Shown here: piece after piece, positions 18,559 to 26,565 of the stretch
Numbering within the stretch: the stretch's first letter is position 1
How the letters are laid out: each line of letters begins with the position of its first letter
Assembly (NCBI GenBank): GCA_963725185.1
Contig: CAVRXO010000002.1
Coordinates: 682,001-746,000, forward strand
DNA from: VAZQ01 sp963725185
Lineage (GTDB): Bacteria; Pseudomonadota; Alphaproteobacteria; Rhizobiales; Xanthobacteraceae
Reading direction: 5' to 3'
DNA: 64,000 nt
Notes under the pieces: model-generated
Told to the model about the DNA's origin: nothing
What the model saw: the letters and a program-made list of their open reading frames with translations, nothing else
Databases searched by the model: none
Made by a program: the position numbers and the translations under genes

Positions 18559-18789
18559 ATGGCGAGGGCGCGGGTTTTTCGCTCCGGCAACAGTCAAGCC
18601 GTCCGGTTGCCCAAGGAGTTTCGGCTCAAGGCCAAGGAGGTCGAGATTTTCCGGCGCGGCGACGAGATCGTTCTGCGCGAGAAGGGAAAGGGACTGGCGC
18701 GGGCGTTCGAGATTCTGGCCCATCTGCCGGACGACTTCTTATCGGAGGGTCGACACGACGCCGCGCCGCAGGACCGAGAAGGCCTTTGA
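18559..18789 (+). CDS. vapB: VapB-type antitoxin (AbrB/SpoVT-like)
   Basis: A 76-aa protein with the swapped-hairpin AbrB motif at its N-terminus: RVFRSGNSQAVRLPKEFRLK, followed by EVEIFRRGDEIVLREK. The C-terminal tail LARAFEILAHLPDDF would normally wrap around its VapC partner. The stop codon is immediately followed by the ATG of a VapC-like frame at 18790. That toxin frame is truncated, so the antitoxin is probably an orphan. VapB proteins repress their own promoter with VapC; no clear operator was found in the AT-rich patch just upstream (18520-18545). Confidence 0.85.
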   Translation: MARARVFRSGNSQAVRLPKEFRLKAKEVEIFRRGDEIVLREKGKGLARAFEILAHLPDDFLSEGRHDAAPQDREGL

Positions 18790-19002
18790 ATGGACGCGCG
18801 TTTCCTTCTCGACACGAATATCTGCGTCTACATTCGCACTGTCTCCTGGTGGCCAACGAGTTCCGCCCACAAGCCCCCAACTACGGCCCACCGGATGGTG
18901 AGCTTTGAGCGACTTGACAACTCAGCGGCGGCCATCAAATTCTGGCTAGGATTCCGGCCAGAAGGAGCCAATCACGTGGCTGCGCGCAGTTGGTCGATTT
19001 AG
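18790..19002 (+). pseudogene. truncated VapC PIN-domain toxin
   Basis: The first 16 residues, MDARFLLDTNICVYIR, are a normal PIN-domain start carrying the first catalytic aspartate in LLDTNIC. After that the frame continues TVSWWPTSSAHKPP, which has none of the PIN features (no second acidic residue or threonine/aspartate motifs), and ends at 19002. A VapC should be about 130 aa. The ATG abuts the vapB stop, so this is the original toxin position with its body deleted and replaced. Confidence 0.75.
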
Positions 19003-19251
19003 AATGCGAAGAACCAATTCAGCGAGGTCGTCGAGGCGGCCCGATGCGCGCCGCAGACGGTCACCAAGCACGGCAAGCCCGCCGTGGTCATTGTCGATAT
19101 AACGGAATACGAGCGCCTACGACGTCTTGAGCGCGCGCAGGCACCCTCCTTTTCCGAGGTGCTGCTTGCGATGCCGCAGGACGACGGCGAATTCTCGCGC
19201 CGTCGTGTGCACATGCGGGCAAACGTTCATAACACCACCCTCGACCCATAA
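18976..19251 (+). pseudogene. Phd/YefM antitoxin remnant with in-frame amber codon
   Basis: In frame with the decayed VapC sequence, translation gives V-A-A-R-S-W-S-I, a TAG codon, then NAKNQFSEVVEAARCAPQTV and TKHGKPAVVIVDITEYERLR, a clear Phd/YefM antitoxin core. The TAG occupies the place of a glutamine or glutamate normally found before the N-A-K. The C-terminus FSEVLLAMPQDDGEFSRR is family-like but then diverges to a stop at 19251. No PIN or Doc/YoeB toxin follows. This is probably a dead antitoxin. Confidence 0.6.
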
Positions 19252-19284
19252 TGCTTCCTCGCAAGTCACGCGACCAAGCCCACC

Positions 19285-19755
19285 ATGAACAACGCAGAAT
19301 CCAGCATTCTCCATGACGTCCATGTCGCCGCCGAATGGATGGCGCGTGCTCTGTCAAGCTCGGGGTACCGGGCCGACTTCTCGCTCAAGAGCCTCAGGGA
19401 GGTGGATCGGTTCCTTGACGAACAGGCGCCTGGCGGAACGCCCAAGCCGGGAGGCCTGTTGTCGACGAATCTTGGCAATCGGCTGTTTTCGCTCGGCGCT
19501 TATGTGGGTGAGGTCGTGCGCCGGCAAGCAGGCGGGCAATGGGAGGGCGACGACAGCGATCCAGAGGCCGAGATCAACGTTGCAGTCCGGCTCCCGGACG
19601 GGGCCGTGATATGGCCGGTGCAGCGGGTTTTGAAGCGTTGCAAGCACGGGGATGAGGACAGCGTATATGCCTATGGGGTGGCTCTCACCGGCTCGGGGAC
19701 GCCGCTTTCGCTGAATGAGCCCGAGCCCAAAAGGCCATGGTGGAAGCTTTGGTAA
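19285..19755 (+). CDS. conserved hypothetical protein
   Basis: A 156-aa soluble protein with no signal peptide or membrane segment. Its readable blocks are AEWMARALSSSGYRADFSLK, SLREVDRFLDEQAPGG, LGNRLFSLGAYVGEVVRRQ, DPEAEINVAVRLPDGAVIWP and VQRVLKRCKHGDEDSVYAYG. It looks like a complete small domain found in scattered proteobacteria, but I do not know its function. The run EPEPKRPWWKLW ends the protein. It lies alone between the Phd remnant and the HigBA-like pair. Confidence 0.65.
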   Translation: MNNAESSILHDVHVAAEWMARALSSSGYRADFSLKSLREVDRFLDEQAPGGTPKPGGLLSTNLGNRLFSLGAYVGEVVRRQAGGQWEGDDSDPEAEINVAVRLPDGAVIWPVQRVLKRCKHGDEDSVYAYGVALTGSGTPLSLNEPEPKRPWWKLW

Positions 19756-19977
19756 GACAGCGCGGCGCCCCGGCAACACGCCATGGCGGATTCTTCTTCG
19801 AGCGCGGCGCGCGAACAGCTGGTCAGCCAGCCCAACCAGCTTTGCGGCTCGGCCGGATCAGCACTTCCCCCCGAGATGCCGAGACGTTGGCGCAGCCGCC
19901 GGATCATGCGGCTTCATAGTCCCGCCGTGAACGGATCGGCTTCACCTCAGCACTCATGCTCCGCCTTATTCACGTCG

Positions 19978-20260
19978 CTACGCGGCAACTGACAGCCGAA
20001 GTCCGAGAGCCTTGAGCACTCGGGCGACTGTAGCGAACTCGGGGTTGCCGTCCGGCGACAGCGCCTTGTAAAGATTGGCGCGGCCGAGCCCCGCGGCCTG
20101 CGCAATCTCGGTCATGCCCTTTGCGCGGGCGATGTCGCCGAGTGCTGCCTTCAGCAAATCGGGATCGCCATCCTCGAGTACCGCATCGAGGTAGGCGGCG
20201 ATGTCCTCTTTGGTCTCCAGAGTGTCGGCCGCATCCCAGCGGCGAGTTTCTGCGAGCCAT
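19978..20260 (-). CDS. HigA-like addiction module antidote, frame-broken at codon 3
   Basis: From codon 3 on the protein reads AETRRWDAADTLETKEDIAA, LLKAALGDIARAKGMTEIAQ and GLGRANLYKALSPDGNPEFA, an addiction-module antidote with a C-terminal XRE-like helix-turn-helix, ending LGLRLSVAA at 19978. The likely start, ATG 20260, has GAGAGGAC upstream and lies 10 nt after the toxin stop, but one extra C right after the second codon (GCT-C-GCA) throws the frame. Removing it gives a normal 93-aa protein. If the base is real the antitoxin is not made from this start, which would be hard to reconcile with an intact toxin. Confidence 0.75.
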
Positions 20261-20270
20261 GTCGTCCTCT

Positions 20271-20561
20271 CTAGACTTCCCGTGCCAGTTCGAGGGCGAG
20301 CGCGACATCACGATCCTGGCGTCGTTTGTCTCCGCCGCAAAGCAGTACGACCACCGTTTCGCCGCGATGGACGAAATACACCCGGTAGCCGGGTCCATAG
20401 TCGATCCGCATCTCTGAGACACCGCTACCCACCGGCCTTACATCGCCTGGATTGCCAAGCGAAAGTCGGCGGATGCGAACCGTGATACGAGTACGCGCCT
20501 CGCGATCTCGTAGCCCTGCAAACCAAGCGGCATAAACCTCGGTTTGCCGAACTTCTATCAT
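20271..20561 (-). CDS. HigB/RelE-type toxin (Gp49-like)
   Basis: A 96-aa RelE-superfamily protein: MIEVRQTEVYAAWFAGLRD, ARTRITVRIRRLSLGNPGD, VSEMRIDYGPGYRVYFVHRG, VVVLLCGGDKRRQDRDVALA. This is the phage Gp49-like toxin family, whose members cleave mRNA on the ribosome. The toxin-first gene order with the antidote 10 nt downstream is typical of HigBA-type modules. The frame is intact. A palindromic operator and a TTGACA box lie immediately upstream. Confidence 0.88.
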   Translation of the reverse strand: MIEVRQTEVYAAWFAGLRDREARTRITVRIRRLSLGNPGDVRPVGSGVSEMRIDYGPGYRVYFVHRGETVVVLLCGGDKRRQDRDVALALELAREV

Positions 20562-20568
20562 CGCGCAC

Positions 20569-20595
20569 TGTCTCTTAAAGAGGACAATTTGTCAA
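20569..20595 (-). promoter_or_regulatory. promoter and palindromic operator of the toxin-antitoxin pair
   Basis: On the minus strand TTGACA (20595-20590) is a good -35 box, with a weak -10 region about 17 nt downstream, near 20570. Overlapping it is the imperfect palindrome TGTCTCTTAAAGAGGACA at 20569-20586, whose arms differ by one base. Such TGTC...GACA palindromes at the promoter are usual operators for autoregulated HigBA modules. It ends 8 nt from the toxin ATG. Confidence 0.6.
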
Positions 20596-20625
20596 GCCGC
20601 CGAAGATGATCGTTAAGTTGGTCAG

Positions 20626-21555
20626 CTATCCCCCTGCCTGAGCAAGCTTGAATAGATCTATCCCATACTGCCCCCGCGCCTCGCGCAGCAACGGCTGCAC
20701 CGCCTCGACGAAGGCTGCATGCTGGGCGGCATCAAGCTCGACGATCTCGCAGCCGGCGGCCTCTATGGCGCGGCGCGCGTCCTCCTCCTCGCGCACGTGC
20801 AGATCGCGCTGGAATGCGATCGCCTCCTGCACGGCGGCGCGCATGGCCTCCTGCAAATCCTGGGGCCAATTGTCGAAGGCGGTCCGATGCAGAAAGATCG
20901 GCCGCGAGATGTAGAAGTGGCTGGTCAGGGTGTGGAAGCGGTGGAACTTGTGCACCCCGTAGGTGACGGTGTTGGAGAGCGGATTTTCCTGCGCGTCGAT
21001 CTCGCCGGCCGTGATCTTGGCGATCGCCTCGGTGAGGTCGAGCCGCAAGGGAACCGCGCCCAGCAGCTCGAAGGTGCGGGCCTGGACCTGGCTTGGCAGC
21101 ACCCGGATCCGCATGCCGGCGAGGTCGGCCGGCGTGTGCACCGGGCGCAGGCGGTTGGAGAGATGGCGGAAGCCGTTCTCGAAGAAACCGAGGATCCGGT
21201 AGTTCACCCGTTCCTCGATCTTTTCCGCCAACAGCCGCCCCAGCGCGCCATCCACGGCGGCACGCGCCGCCTGGGTTCGCGCGAACAGGAAGGGCAGGTC
21301 CACAAAGCCGAGCTCGGGGACCCGATCGGTCAGGTAGCTGCTCGATTGATAGCCGAGCGTGAGCAGCCCGTGCTCCACCAGCCACAGGATGTCCTCGGCC
21401 CGGTAGCCCAGCTCCATGATGTTCCAGACGTATTTGATGTCGACGCGGTCGCCGAACCTGTCGGTGAGCCGGTCGCCGATGAGCTTGAGCGCGCGGCTGA
21501 AGCCCGTGGTGGCGGGGCCGTAGCCGCCCATCCGGATTTGAATCGGTTGATCCAT
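20626..21555 (-). CDS. TRAP transporter substrate-binding protein DctP family, no signal peptide
   Basis: A 309-aa protein with DctP features: GFVDLPFLFARTQAARAAVD, ILGFFENGFRHLSNRLRPV, the conserved arginine stretch ADLAGMRIRVLPSQVQARTF, then GEIDAQENPLSNTVTYGVHK and HFYISRPIFLHRTAFDNWPQ. Start 21555 (MDQPIQIR) has GGGGGGACAG upstream; a longer start at 21594 adds no hydrophobic signal. TRAP receptors normally carry a Sec signal, so its absence is odd: either the 5' end is altered or the protein acts in the cytoplasm. No DctQ or DctM genes are adjacent. It is divergent from the Bug receptor at 21653. Confidence 0.8.
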   Translation of the reverse strand: MDQPIQIRMGGYGPATTGFSRALKLIGDRLTDRFGDRVDIKYVWNIMELGYRAEDILWLVEHGLLTLGYQSSSYLTDRVPELGFVDLPFLFARTQAARAAVDGALGRLLAEKIEERVNYRILGFFENGFRHLSNRLRPVHTPADLAGMRIRVLPSQVQARTFELLGAVPLRLDLTEAIAKITAGEIDAQENPLSNTVTYGVHKFHRFHTLTSHFYISRPIFLHRTAFDNWPQDLQEAMRAAVQEAIAFQRDLHVREEEDARRAIEAAGCEIVELDAAQHAAFVEAVQPLLREARGQYGIDLFKLAQAGG

Positions 21556-21652
21556 CTGTCCCCCCAGTTTGCCGGCTTTCCTATACTCGACCATGCGGCC
21601 AAAAATGAAGTAGCTTGGCGCAAGCGATGTTCCGCCGCCGGGAGGTGCTCAC

Positions 21653-22639
21653 ATGCGCAAGCCGATCTTCGTTGCCGCCGCACTTGCCGCGATCCTGCCC
21701 GCGATCGCGGGCATCGGCGGCGCCGCCGCGCAGGACTATCCGACCCGCCCGGTCACCATGATCGTGCCGCTCGCGGTCGGCGGCTCGACCGATGTGATCG
21801 CCCGCATCATGGCCGAGGGGATGCGGGCCACGCTCGGCCAACCCGTGGTGGTCGAGAACGTGACCGGCGCCGGCGGCACCATCGGGGTCGGCCGGGTCGC
21901 CCGCGCGGCGCCGGACGGCTATACGATCTGCCTCGGCCAGTGGGGCACCAACATGGCCAACGGGGCGATCTATCCGCTGCAATACGATGTCATCGGCGAT
22001 TTCGAGCCGGTCGCCCTGATCGCCAACCAGCCGTTCCTGATCGATTCACGCAAGACCTTGCCGGCGAAAGACCTCAAGGATCTGATCGCTTGGCTCAAGG
22101 CCAATACGGACAAGGCCTCCGAGGGCAATTCCGGGCTCGGCACGCCGAGCCACGTGGCCGGCATTTTACTGCAGAACACGCTCGGCATCCGCTGGCAGAT
22201 GGTGCCCTATCGCAGCGCCGGCCTGTCGATGCAGGACCTGGTGGCCGGGCAGATCGATATCCTGCTCGATACGCCGGCCGTCTCCATGCCGCAGGTGAGC
22301 GCCGGCAGCATCAAGGCCTATGCGGTCACGGCCAAGAGCCGCTTGGCGGTGGCGCCCGATATCCCGACTGTCGACGAAGCCGGATTGCCCGGGTTCTACT
22401 TCTCCTTCTGGCACGCGATCTGGGTGCCCAAGAACACGCCCAAGCCCGTCATCGCCAAGCTCAACGAGGCGGTGGTCAACGCCTTGGCGGATCCGACCGT
22501 GCGCAAGCGCCTCACCGACATCGCGCAGGATATCTTCCCGCGCGACCAGCTCACCCCGGAAGCGCTCGGCGCCTTTCACCGGGCCGAAGCCGCGAAATGG
22601 TGGCCGATCATCAAGGCAGCGGGCATCAAGGCGGAGTAA
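21653..22639 (+). CDS. tripartite tricarboxylate transporter substrate-binding protein (Bug family)
   Basis: A 328-aa Bug receptor. The signal peptide runs MRKPIFVAAALAAI to GGAAAQ; the mature start DYPTRPVTMIVPLAVGGSTD is the family signature, followed by GQPVVVENVTGAGGTIGVGR, the ligand-binding loop. Downstream are GTPSHVAGILLQNTLGIRW, MVPYRSAGLSMQDLVAGQID and FWHAIWVPKNTPKPVIAKL. It is intact, orphaned from TctA/TctB, and divergent from the TRAP receptor. Bases 21772-21907 of this gene are duplicated almost exactly at 41397-41532. Confidence 0.92.
   Translation: MRKPIFVAAALAAILPAIAGIGGAAAQDYPTRPVTMIVPLAVGGSTDVIARIMAEGMRATLGQPVVVENVTGAGGTIGVGRVARAAPDGYTICLGQWGTNMANGAIYPLQYDVIGDFEPVALIANQPFLIDSRKTLPAKDLKDLIAWLKANTDKASEGNSGLGTPSHVAGILLQNTLGIRWQMVPYRSAGLSMQDLVAGQIDILLDTPAVSMPQVSAGSIKAYAVTAKSRLAVAPDIPTVDEAGLPGFYFSFWHAIWVPKNTPKPVIAKLNEAVVNALADPTVRKRLTDIAQDIFPRDQLTPEALGAFHRAEAAKWWPIIKAAGIKAE
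21772..21907 (+). repeat. source copy of a 136-bp segment duplicated at 41397-41532
   Basis: This part of the Bug gene, from within the PLAVGGSTD codons to GRVARA, occurs again 19.6 kb away on the same strand. By direct comparison the two copies differ only at 21841/41466 (A versus G), i.e. 135 of 136 positions. Flanks show no similarity. Confidence 0.9.
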
Positions 22640-22673
22640 AACGGATTCGCCAGCGGCTGACAATTCGAGCCGC

Positions 22674-25097
22674 TTACGGGCCGACCAGCGCGGGTGATGC
22701 GCAATTACTGCCGTCGGGCCGAGCACTATACCGGCACATCGCCGCGGCCGCCGGCGTCGCCAGCTTTCTCTTGTCGTCAGCCGCATTTGCGCTGCCGCTG
22801 CTGTCGGCGTGAAAGGTGTAGCGCAAGCCGATCGTTGCCAAGAGGTCGACATCCGTGGTTCTGATGCCCGGTTGAACAGAGCTTGTCCATTCCGCACCCA
22901 GCTCAAATTCGAAATTCAGATCACGGTTCCATTGGTAGTCGATCAGAAATGATGGAAGCACGGTGTATTGCTTTAGACCGATCGAATTGTCTACCTCGTA
23001 ACCGAGCCTCAGCCGCGGACTCAGCAGCCACTCCCTGGTCAGCGGATACCTCGTGTTGAGATCCAACACGTATTGTTTCGAAGTCGGCAGCTGGGCATAA
23101 CGCACCGCGCCGATATACACATCGCCGTCCTTGAAGATGTTGCTGCCGATGAGCTGAAGCGAATAATAGTACTCGTTTCCGGCAGGAAGCGTCGCCAGAA
23201 GAGGAGAATTCAACCAGGTCTGCGCGATTGGTTGGGTCAAGTTCACGATCGTAGCATCCGCCGCTATCTGGAGCTTGTCCGACAGCGGGTGCGAAGCCCC
23301 GATCATGGCTGATTTGTATATTGGCGTTTGATCAACAGCAAGCTGTTGCAGCTGCTGAGTGGTCTCGGATTGAGACTTGAGCATGTCATAGAGAGTGACA
23401 AAAGACTGGTTGAGCAGGGCATTCCATGTCGACAAATAAGGCGTTCTGCGGTAGTCCACCCCCGCATAGATGGTGGATTTGTCGAGCAGGGTCCAAGATC
23501 CGGAGAAGATTGCCGCGTTGAGGCGTTGAAAGTGGATGTCGTAGTCCACATTGCCGAACGCAAACGTGTCTGCGTTGACATAACGGAAATCCGTGCCGAT
23601 CGCCTCGCGATCAACCAGCCATCTATCGCGTTGCTCGACGGCATACAGCGATGCCTCCAACCCGCCGAAAAACGGTCCCAGGCCGATACCTGCGCCATAG
23701 AAATATCTCTCATTCTTGAACGGAACATCGTAGCGACTGCTTGCCGGTGAGCCGCCGACAAGGTCTACTTTCAACATCGGAAGGGGCTGCCAGCTGAAAA
23801 GCATGCCATCAAATCGGCCGAGCATCCCGTCGGCATTGAGGGTCTGGCGCCCGGCCACTATGGTCGAGTTCCAATCCTTCAGCTGGGTTTCGATGGAAAA
23901 CGCCGAGATGCCCGTTTCGTCTGTCTGATTGGGGGCGTCAAATCTATGTTCTTCACCACCGGAAAACCGAATCCTTCCCTTGGTCTGATCATTGTCCCAT
24001 GTACCCATCAAATCGACGGTGGAAAGCATCTCGTTTTGATGGACGGCGCTGTCGTCCGGATCTGCATTGGGATTGGGCGCCACCGACGTATCCTTGACGG
24101 TGCTAAAGCTGTCGTCGCGAATATAAAAGCTTGATACACTGGCCACGAAAGTCCAGTTCGTCACACGGGTTTGCGCGAATTTGCCGGTCGGCAGCATTCC
24201 GCCCGGCGGCCCATTCGGCGCCTGAAGCGGCGCGCCCGGGTCGCCAGCCGTGAGGATGCCGGCGAGGCGTTGTCTCACGCGCTCGCTCGGCTCGCCGATT
24301 GGATAGCGTCGGAGATAGTCCTCATAGTCGTCCCTGGCCGCGCTGAGCTGACCGTCCTTCTGGTGCGCGACACCCAAAAGCTCCCGGGCCTCGGCGCTGT
24401 ACTGGTTCTCCGGATACTTGAGTACTTTCCCGAATAGCTGGATTGCACCGCGGAAGTTGTTGTGCTTCAGCGCCGCCCGCCCTTCGTCCATCGCGGCGGC
24501 AGACGACCTCAGATCCGCATCGGAGATCGTGCCGGCCGAACTAGCTTTCGGACGAATGGCAGCGCCGGCGTCCGCACCATGCGCGTCCTTCGTCGACGAT
24601 GTTCGGGATACGGCGGCGGGGTAGATCGGCTGGCACGCCGCCAAGGGGCTTACCCCAGCAATTGCGACGACGACGCTCCGCGCGTCGGAATCAGGGGCCA
24701 CCTGGTACGCCAGCACGCGATCGAAGACGATCCGAAGCACAGGTTCAGTTGGATTTTTGGTCTCGAGCTCGATGGCCTTGATTCCGATACGCTCGCCGTC
24801 GGCCACGGTGACCGCTTCGCGCCGTGATGTCGGCGAGGCAGGAGGAGCCGCTTGGCCGCGATCGATCAAGCTCACCGCGATCCGCAATTCGTTTCCTCGT
24901 TCGAGCGGAACATGGCTCGCATAGCGAATACGGCCGTTGAAGCTGACCTTGAGAATTGCGCACCCCTCGCGGGTCACGAGCTGCGCCCCCGCCAACTCCC
25001 TGTCAGGGACGGGTTGTGCCCACGCCGGCCGCAACGCAAACGGCGTCGATACCAAAATAACGGCCGCCAAGAGTCCGCGACGACCAAACCCGGCCAT
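22674..25097 (-). CDS. outer-membrane beta-barrel with N-terminal AMIN-like and TPR domains (candidate porin of an electron conduit)
   Basis: About 807 aa. A signal peptide ends RPAWAQ. Residues 35-150 form an AMIN-like beta domain (CAILKVSFNGRIRYASHVPL; GIKAIELETKNPTEPVLRIV); residues 200-285 form a TPR-like helical region (MDEGRAALKHNNFRGAIQLF; ARELLGVAHQKDGQLSAARD). From residue 310 on, alternating amphipathic strands with many aromatic residues (TNWTFVASVSSFYIRDDSFS; KGRIRFSGGEEHRFD; DLLATIGLRYTFHADSS) look like a large outer-membrane barrel. The start (25097, or 25103 in the same frame) overlaps the cytochrome stop as TGATG, so the genes are translationally coupled. The role as a cytochrome sheath is inferred from the operon. 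Confidence 0.65.
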   Translation of the reverse strand: MAGFGRRGLLAAVILVSTPFALRPAWAQPVPDRELAGAQLVTREGCAILKVSFNGRIRYASHVPLERGNELRIAVSLIDRGQAAPPASPTSRREAVTVADGERIGIKAIELETKNPTEPVLRIVFDRVLAYQVAPDSDARSVVVAIAGVSPLAACQPIYPAAVSRTSSTKDAHGADAGAAIRPKASSAGTISDADLRSSAAAMDEGRAALKHNNFRGAIQLFGKVLKYPENQYSAEARELLGVAHQKDGQLSAARDDYEDYLRRYPIGEPSERVRQRLAGILTAGDPGAPLQAPNGPPGGMLPTGKFAQTRVTNWTFVASVSSFYIRDDSFSTVKDTSVAPNPNADPDDSAVHQNEMLSTVDLMGTWDNDQTKGRIRFSGGEEHRFDAPNQTDETGISAFSIETQLKDWNSTIVAGRQTLNADGMLGRFDGMLFSWQPLPMLKVDLVGGSPASSRYDVPFKNERYFYGAGIGLGPFFGGLEASLYAVEQRDRWLVDREAIGTDFRYVNADTFAFGNVDYDIHFQRLNAAIFSGSWTLLDKSTIYAGVDYRRTPYLSTWNALLNQSFVTLYDMLKSQSETTQQLQQLAVDQTPIYKSAMIGASHPLSDKLQIAADATIVNLTQPIAQTWLNSPLLATLPAGNEYYYSLQLIGSNIFKDGDVYIGAVRYAQLPTSKQYVLDLNTRYPLTREWLLSPRLRLGYEVDNSIGLKQYTVLPSFLIDYQWNRDLNFEFELGAEWTSSVQPGIRTTDVDLLATIGLRYTFHADSSGSANAADDKRKLATPAAAAMCRYSARPDGSNCASPALVGP

Positions 25098-26413
25098 CAC
25101 CATCCACCTTGCATGGCGCGGTGTGTGCCGAATTGCCGCGTCACAATGGCTCTTTGCGTGTTGTCAGCAAAGGTGTGGCAGGCGCCGGTGCAGTCGCGTA
25201 GCTCCGCGATTGTGTAATAGACCGTCACGGGCCGCAGGAATTTGGGATGCGACTGCGGACGATATTTGTCGGCGTGGCAACCGGCGCAATCCGGCCGGGA
25301 CGCTGGGAACTTCCAAGAAACAGTCTGGGCATTCGTTGCATGGCAACTGCTGCAGCTTAATCCCGGTCCATGATTCACGTAGGCCGGCGACACGTGTCGG
25401 TAGTTCACCGATATCCAGGTCGATGTTTGATGGCAGCTGTCGCAGGGCAAAGCGGTGGCGAAATGACGAGCCGGCTTGCCCTCACTCACCGTGCCGTTGT
25501 GGCAACTGGCACACATCGTCGTGGCACCGGCGTGATCGAACCGGGCGCCCTCGAAGGTCACTGTGCTTTTGTGGCAAGTCTCGCACGGCGCGTTGGTGAG
25601 GAGATGCTTTGTCGGCTTTCCGGTTGCGGCCCTGCCGTTATGACAACTGGCACAATTCCCGACGATCCCCGCATGGTTCATATTGACCGCGGCGAACGAT
25701 ACCGTGCTCTTGTGGCAGCTCTCGCAGGGCCCATTGGTGACCGGATGGTTTGGCGGCTTACCGCTCGCGCCAACACCGTTGTGACAGGTCGCACAGCCGT
25801 GGCTGACGCCGGTGTGGCCCGGATTGACCTGTAGGGTGCTCGGTGCCGGAGCGGCAGGCGATGCGGCTGCTGCATGGGGTACGGCCGACACAGGAGGCGT
25901 GGTTGCAGGAGATGCCGCGGAGTTGGGCGCCGGCGTGGTGGACGGCGCCACGGCGCCGGCGAAACTCACGGTGTTGTGGTGGCAGTTTCCGCAAGGAGCG
26001 GCGGTGACAATATGGTTGGCTGATTTGCCGGTGGCGAGAGTACCATTGTGACAACTGGCGCAAGGCCCGGTTGCCTGGATATGATCCATGAATGCCATGT
26101 CGCGCCACGTCGTGGTCAGGTGGCAGTTTTCACATCTGTTCGTCGTCCTCGGATGCGATTGTGGCTCGCCGGGAGCGGTCATGGTATTGTGGCAGCCGAT
26201 GCATTGCGTCGGAGTGTTTTTCATGCGTCCATTTACGTGGCACGAAGCGCAGGCGACGCTCGCATGCGTGCCGGTGAGGGGAAATCCGGTCAAAGTATGA
26301 TTGAATGACGAAGTCGACGCTGATTGCGCACGCGCCGGCCCCGCGACGAGCAGAATTGCGGGTACAAGGATCGACACCAGCAGGCCGAGCGATTTCCACG
26401 ACATCATCACCAT
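25097..26413 (-). CDS. multiheme c-type cytochrome, 13 CxxCH plus one Cx3CH
   Basis: A 438-aa exported protein with a signal peptide (LGLLVSILVPAILLVAGPAR, then AQS). I count 13 CxxCH heme motifs (CASCH, CIGCH, CENCH, CASCH, CGNCH, CATCH, CESCH, CASCH, CETCH, CASCH, CDSCH, CSSCH, CAGCH) and a final CTGACH with three residues between the cysteines. Much of it is a repeated paired unit in which a CxxCHNG is followed by a G-K-x-x-x-H stretch and a CxxCHKSTVxF. A Pro/Ala/Ser-rich linker near residues 150-195 divides two heme groups. It belongs to the cytochrome c3/c7-like, doubled-CxxCH class of periplasmic electron carriers. It is coupled to the barrel gene downstream. Confidence 0.85.
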   Translation of the reverse strand: MVMMSWKSLGLLVSILVPAILLVAGPARAQSASTSSFNHTLTGFPLTGTHASVACASCHVNGRMKNTPTQCIGCHNTMTAPGEPQSHPRTTNRCENCHLTTTWRDMAFMDHIQATGPCASCHNGTLATGKSANHIVTAAPCGNCHHNTVSFAGAVAPSTTPAPNSAASPATTPPVSAVPHAAAASPAAPAPSTLQVNPGHTGVSHGCATCHNGVGASGKPPNHPVTNGPCESCHKSTVSFAAVNMNHAGIVGNCASCHNGRAATGKPTKHLLTNAPCETCHKSTVTFEGARFDHAGATTMCASCHNGTVSEGKPARHFATALPCDSCHQTSTWISVNYRHVSPAYVNHGPGLSCSSCHATNAQTVSWKFPASRPDCAGCHADKYRPQSHPKFLRPVTVYYTIAELRDCTGACHTFADNTQRAIVTRQFGTHRAMQGGW

Positions 26414-26565
26414 CTACCTGCCGCCGCCTCCAAGCGAATTCCTTGACCCACCGCGGTGAATGACGCCGATCCCGCCGCGCAAGTCTCCCCGCGCGCCAGC
26501 ATGCTCACGGAGGCCGATCCGATTCGCCCGTCGGCACGCCGGCTTGGAGCTGCGCCGAGCTTTCA

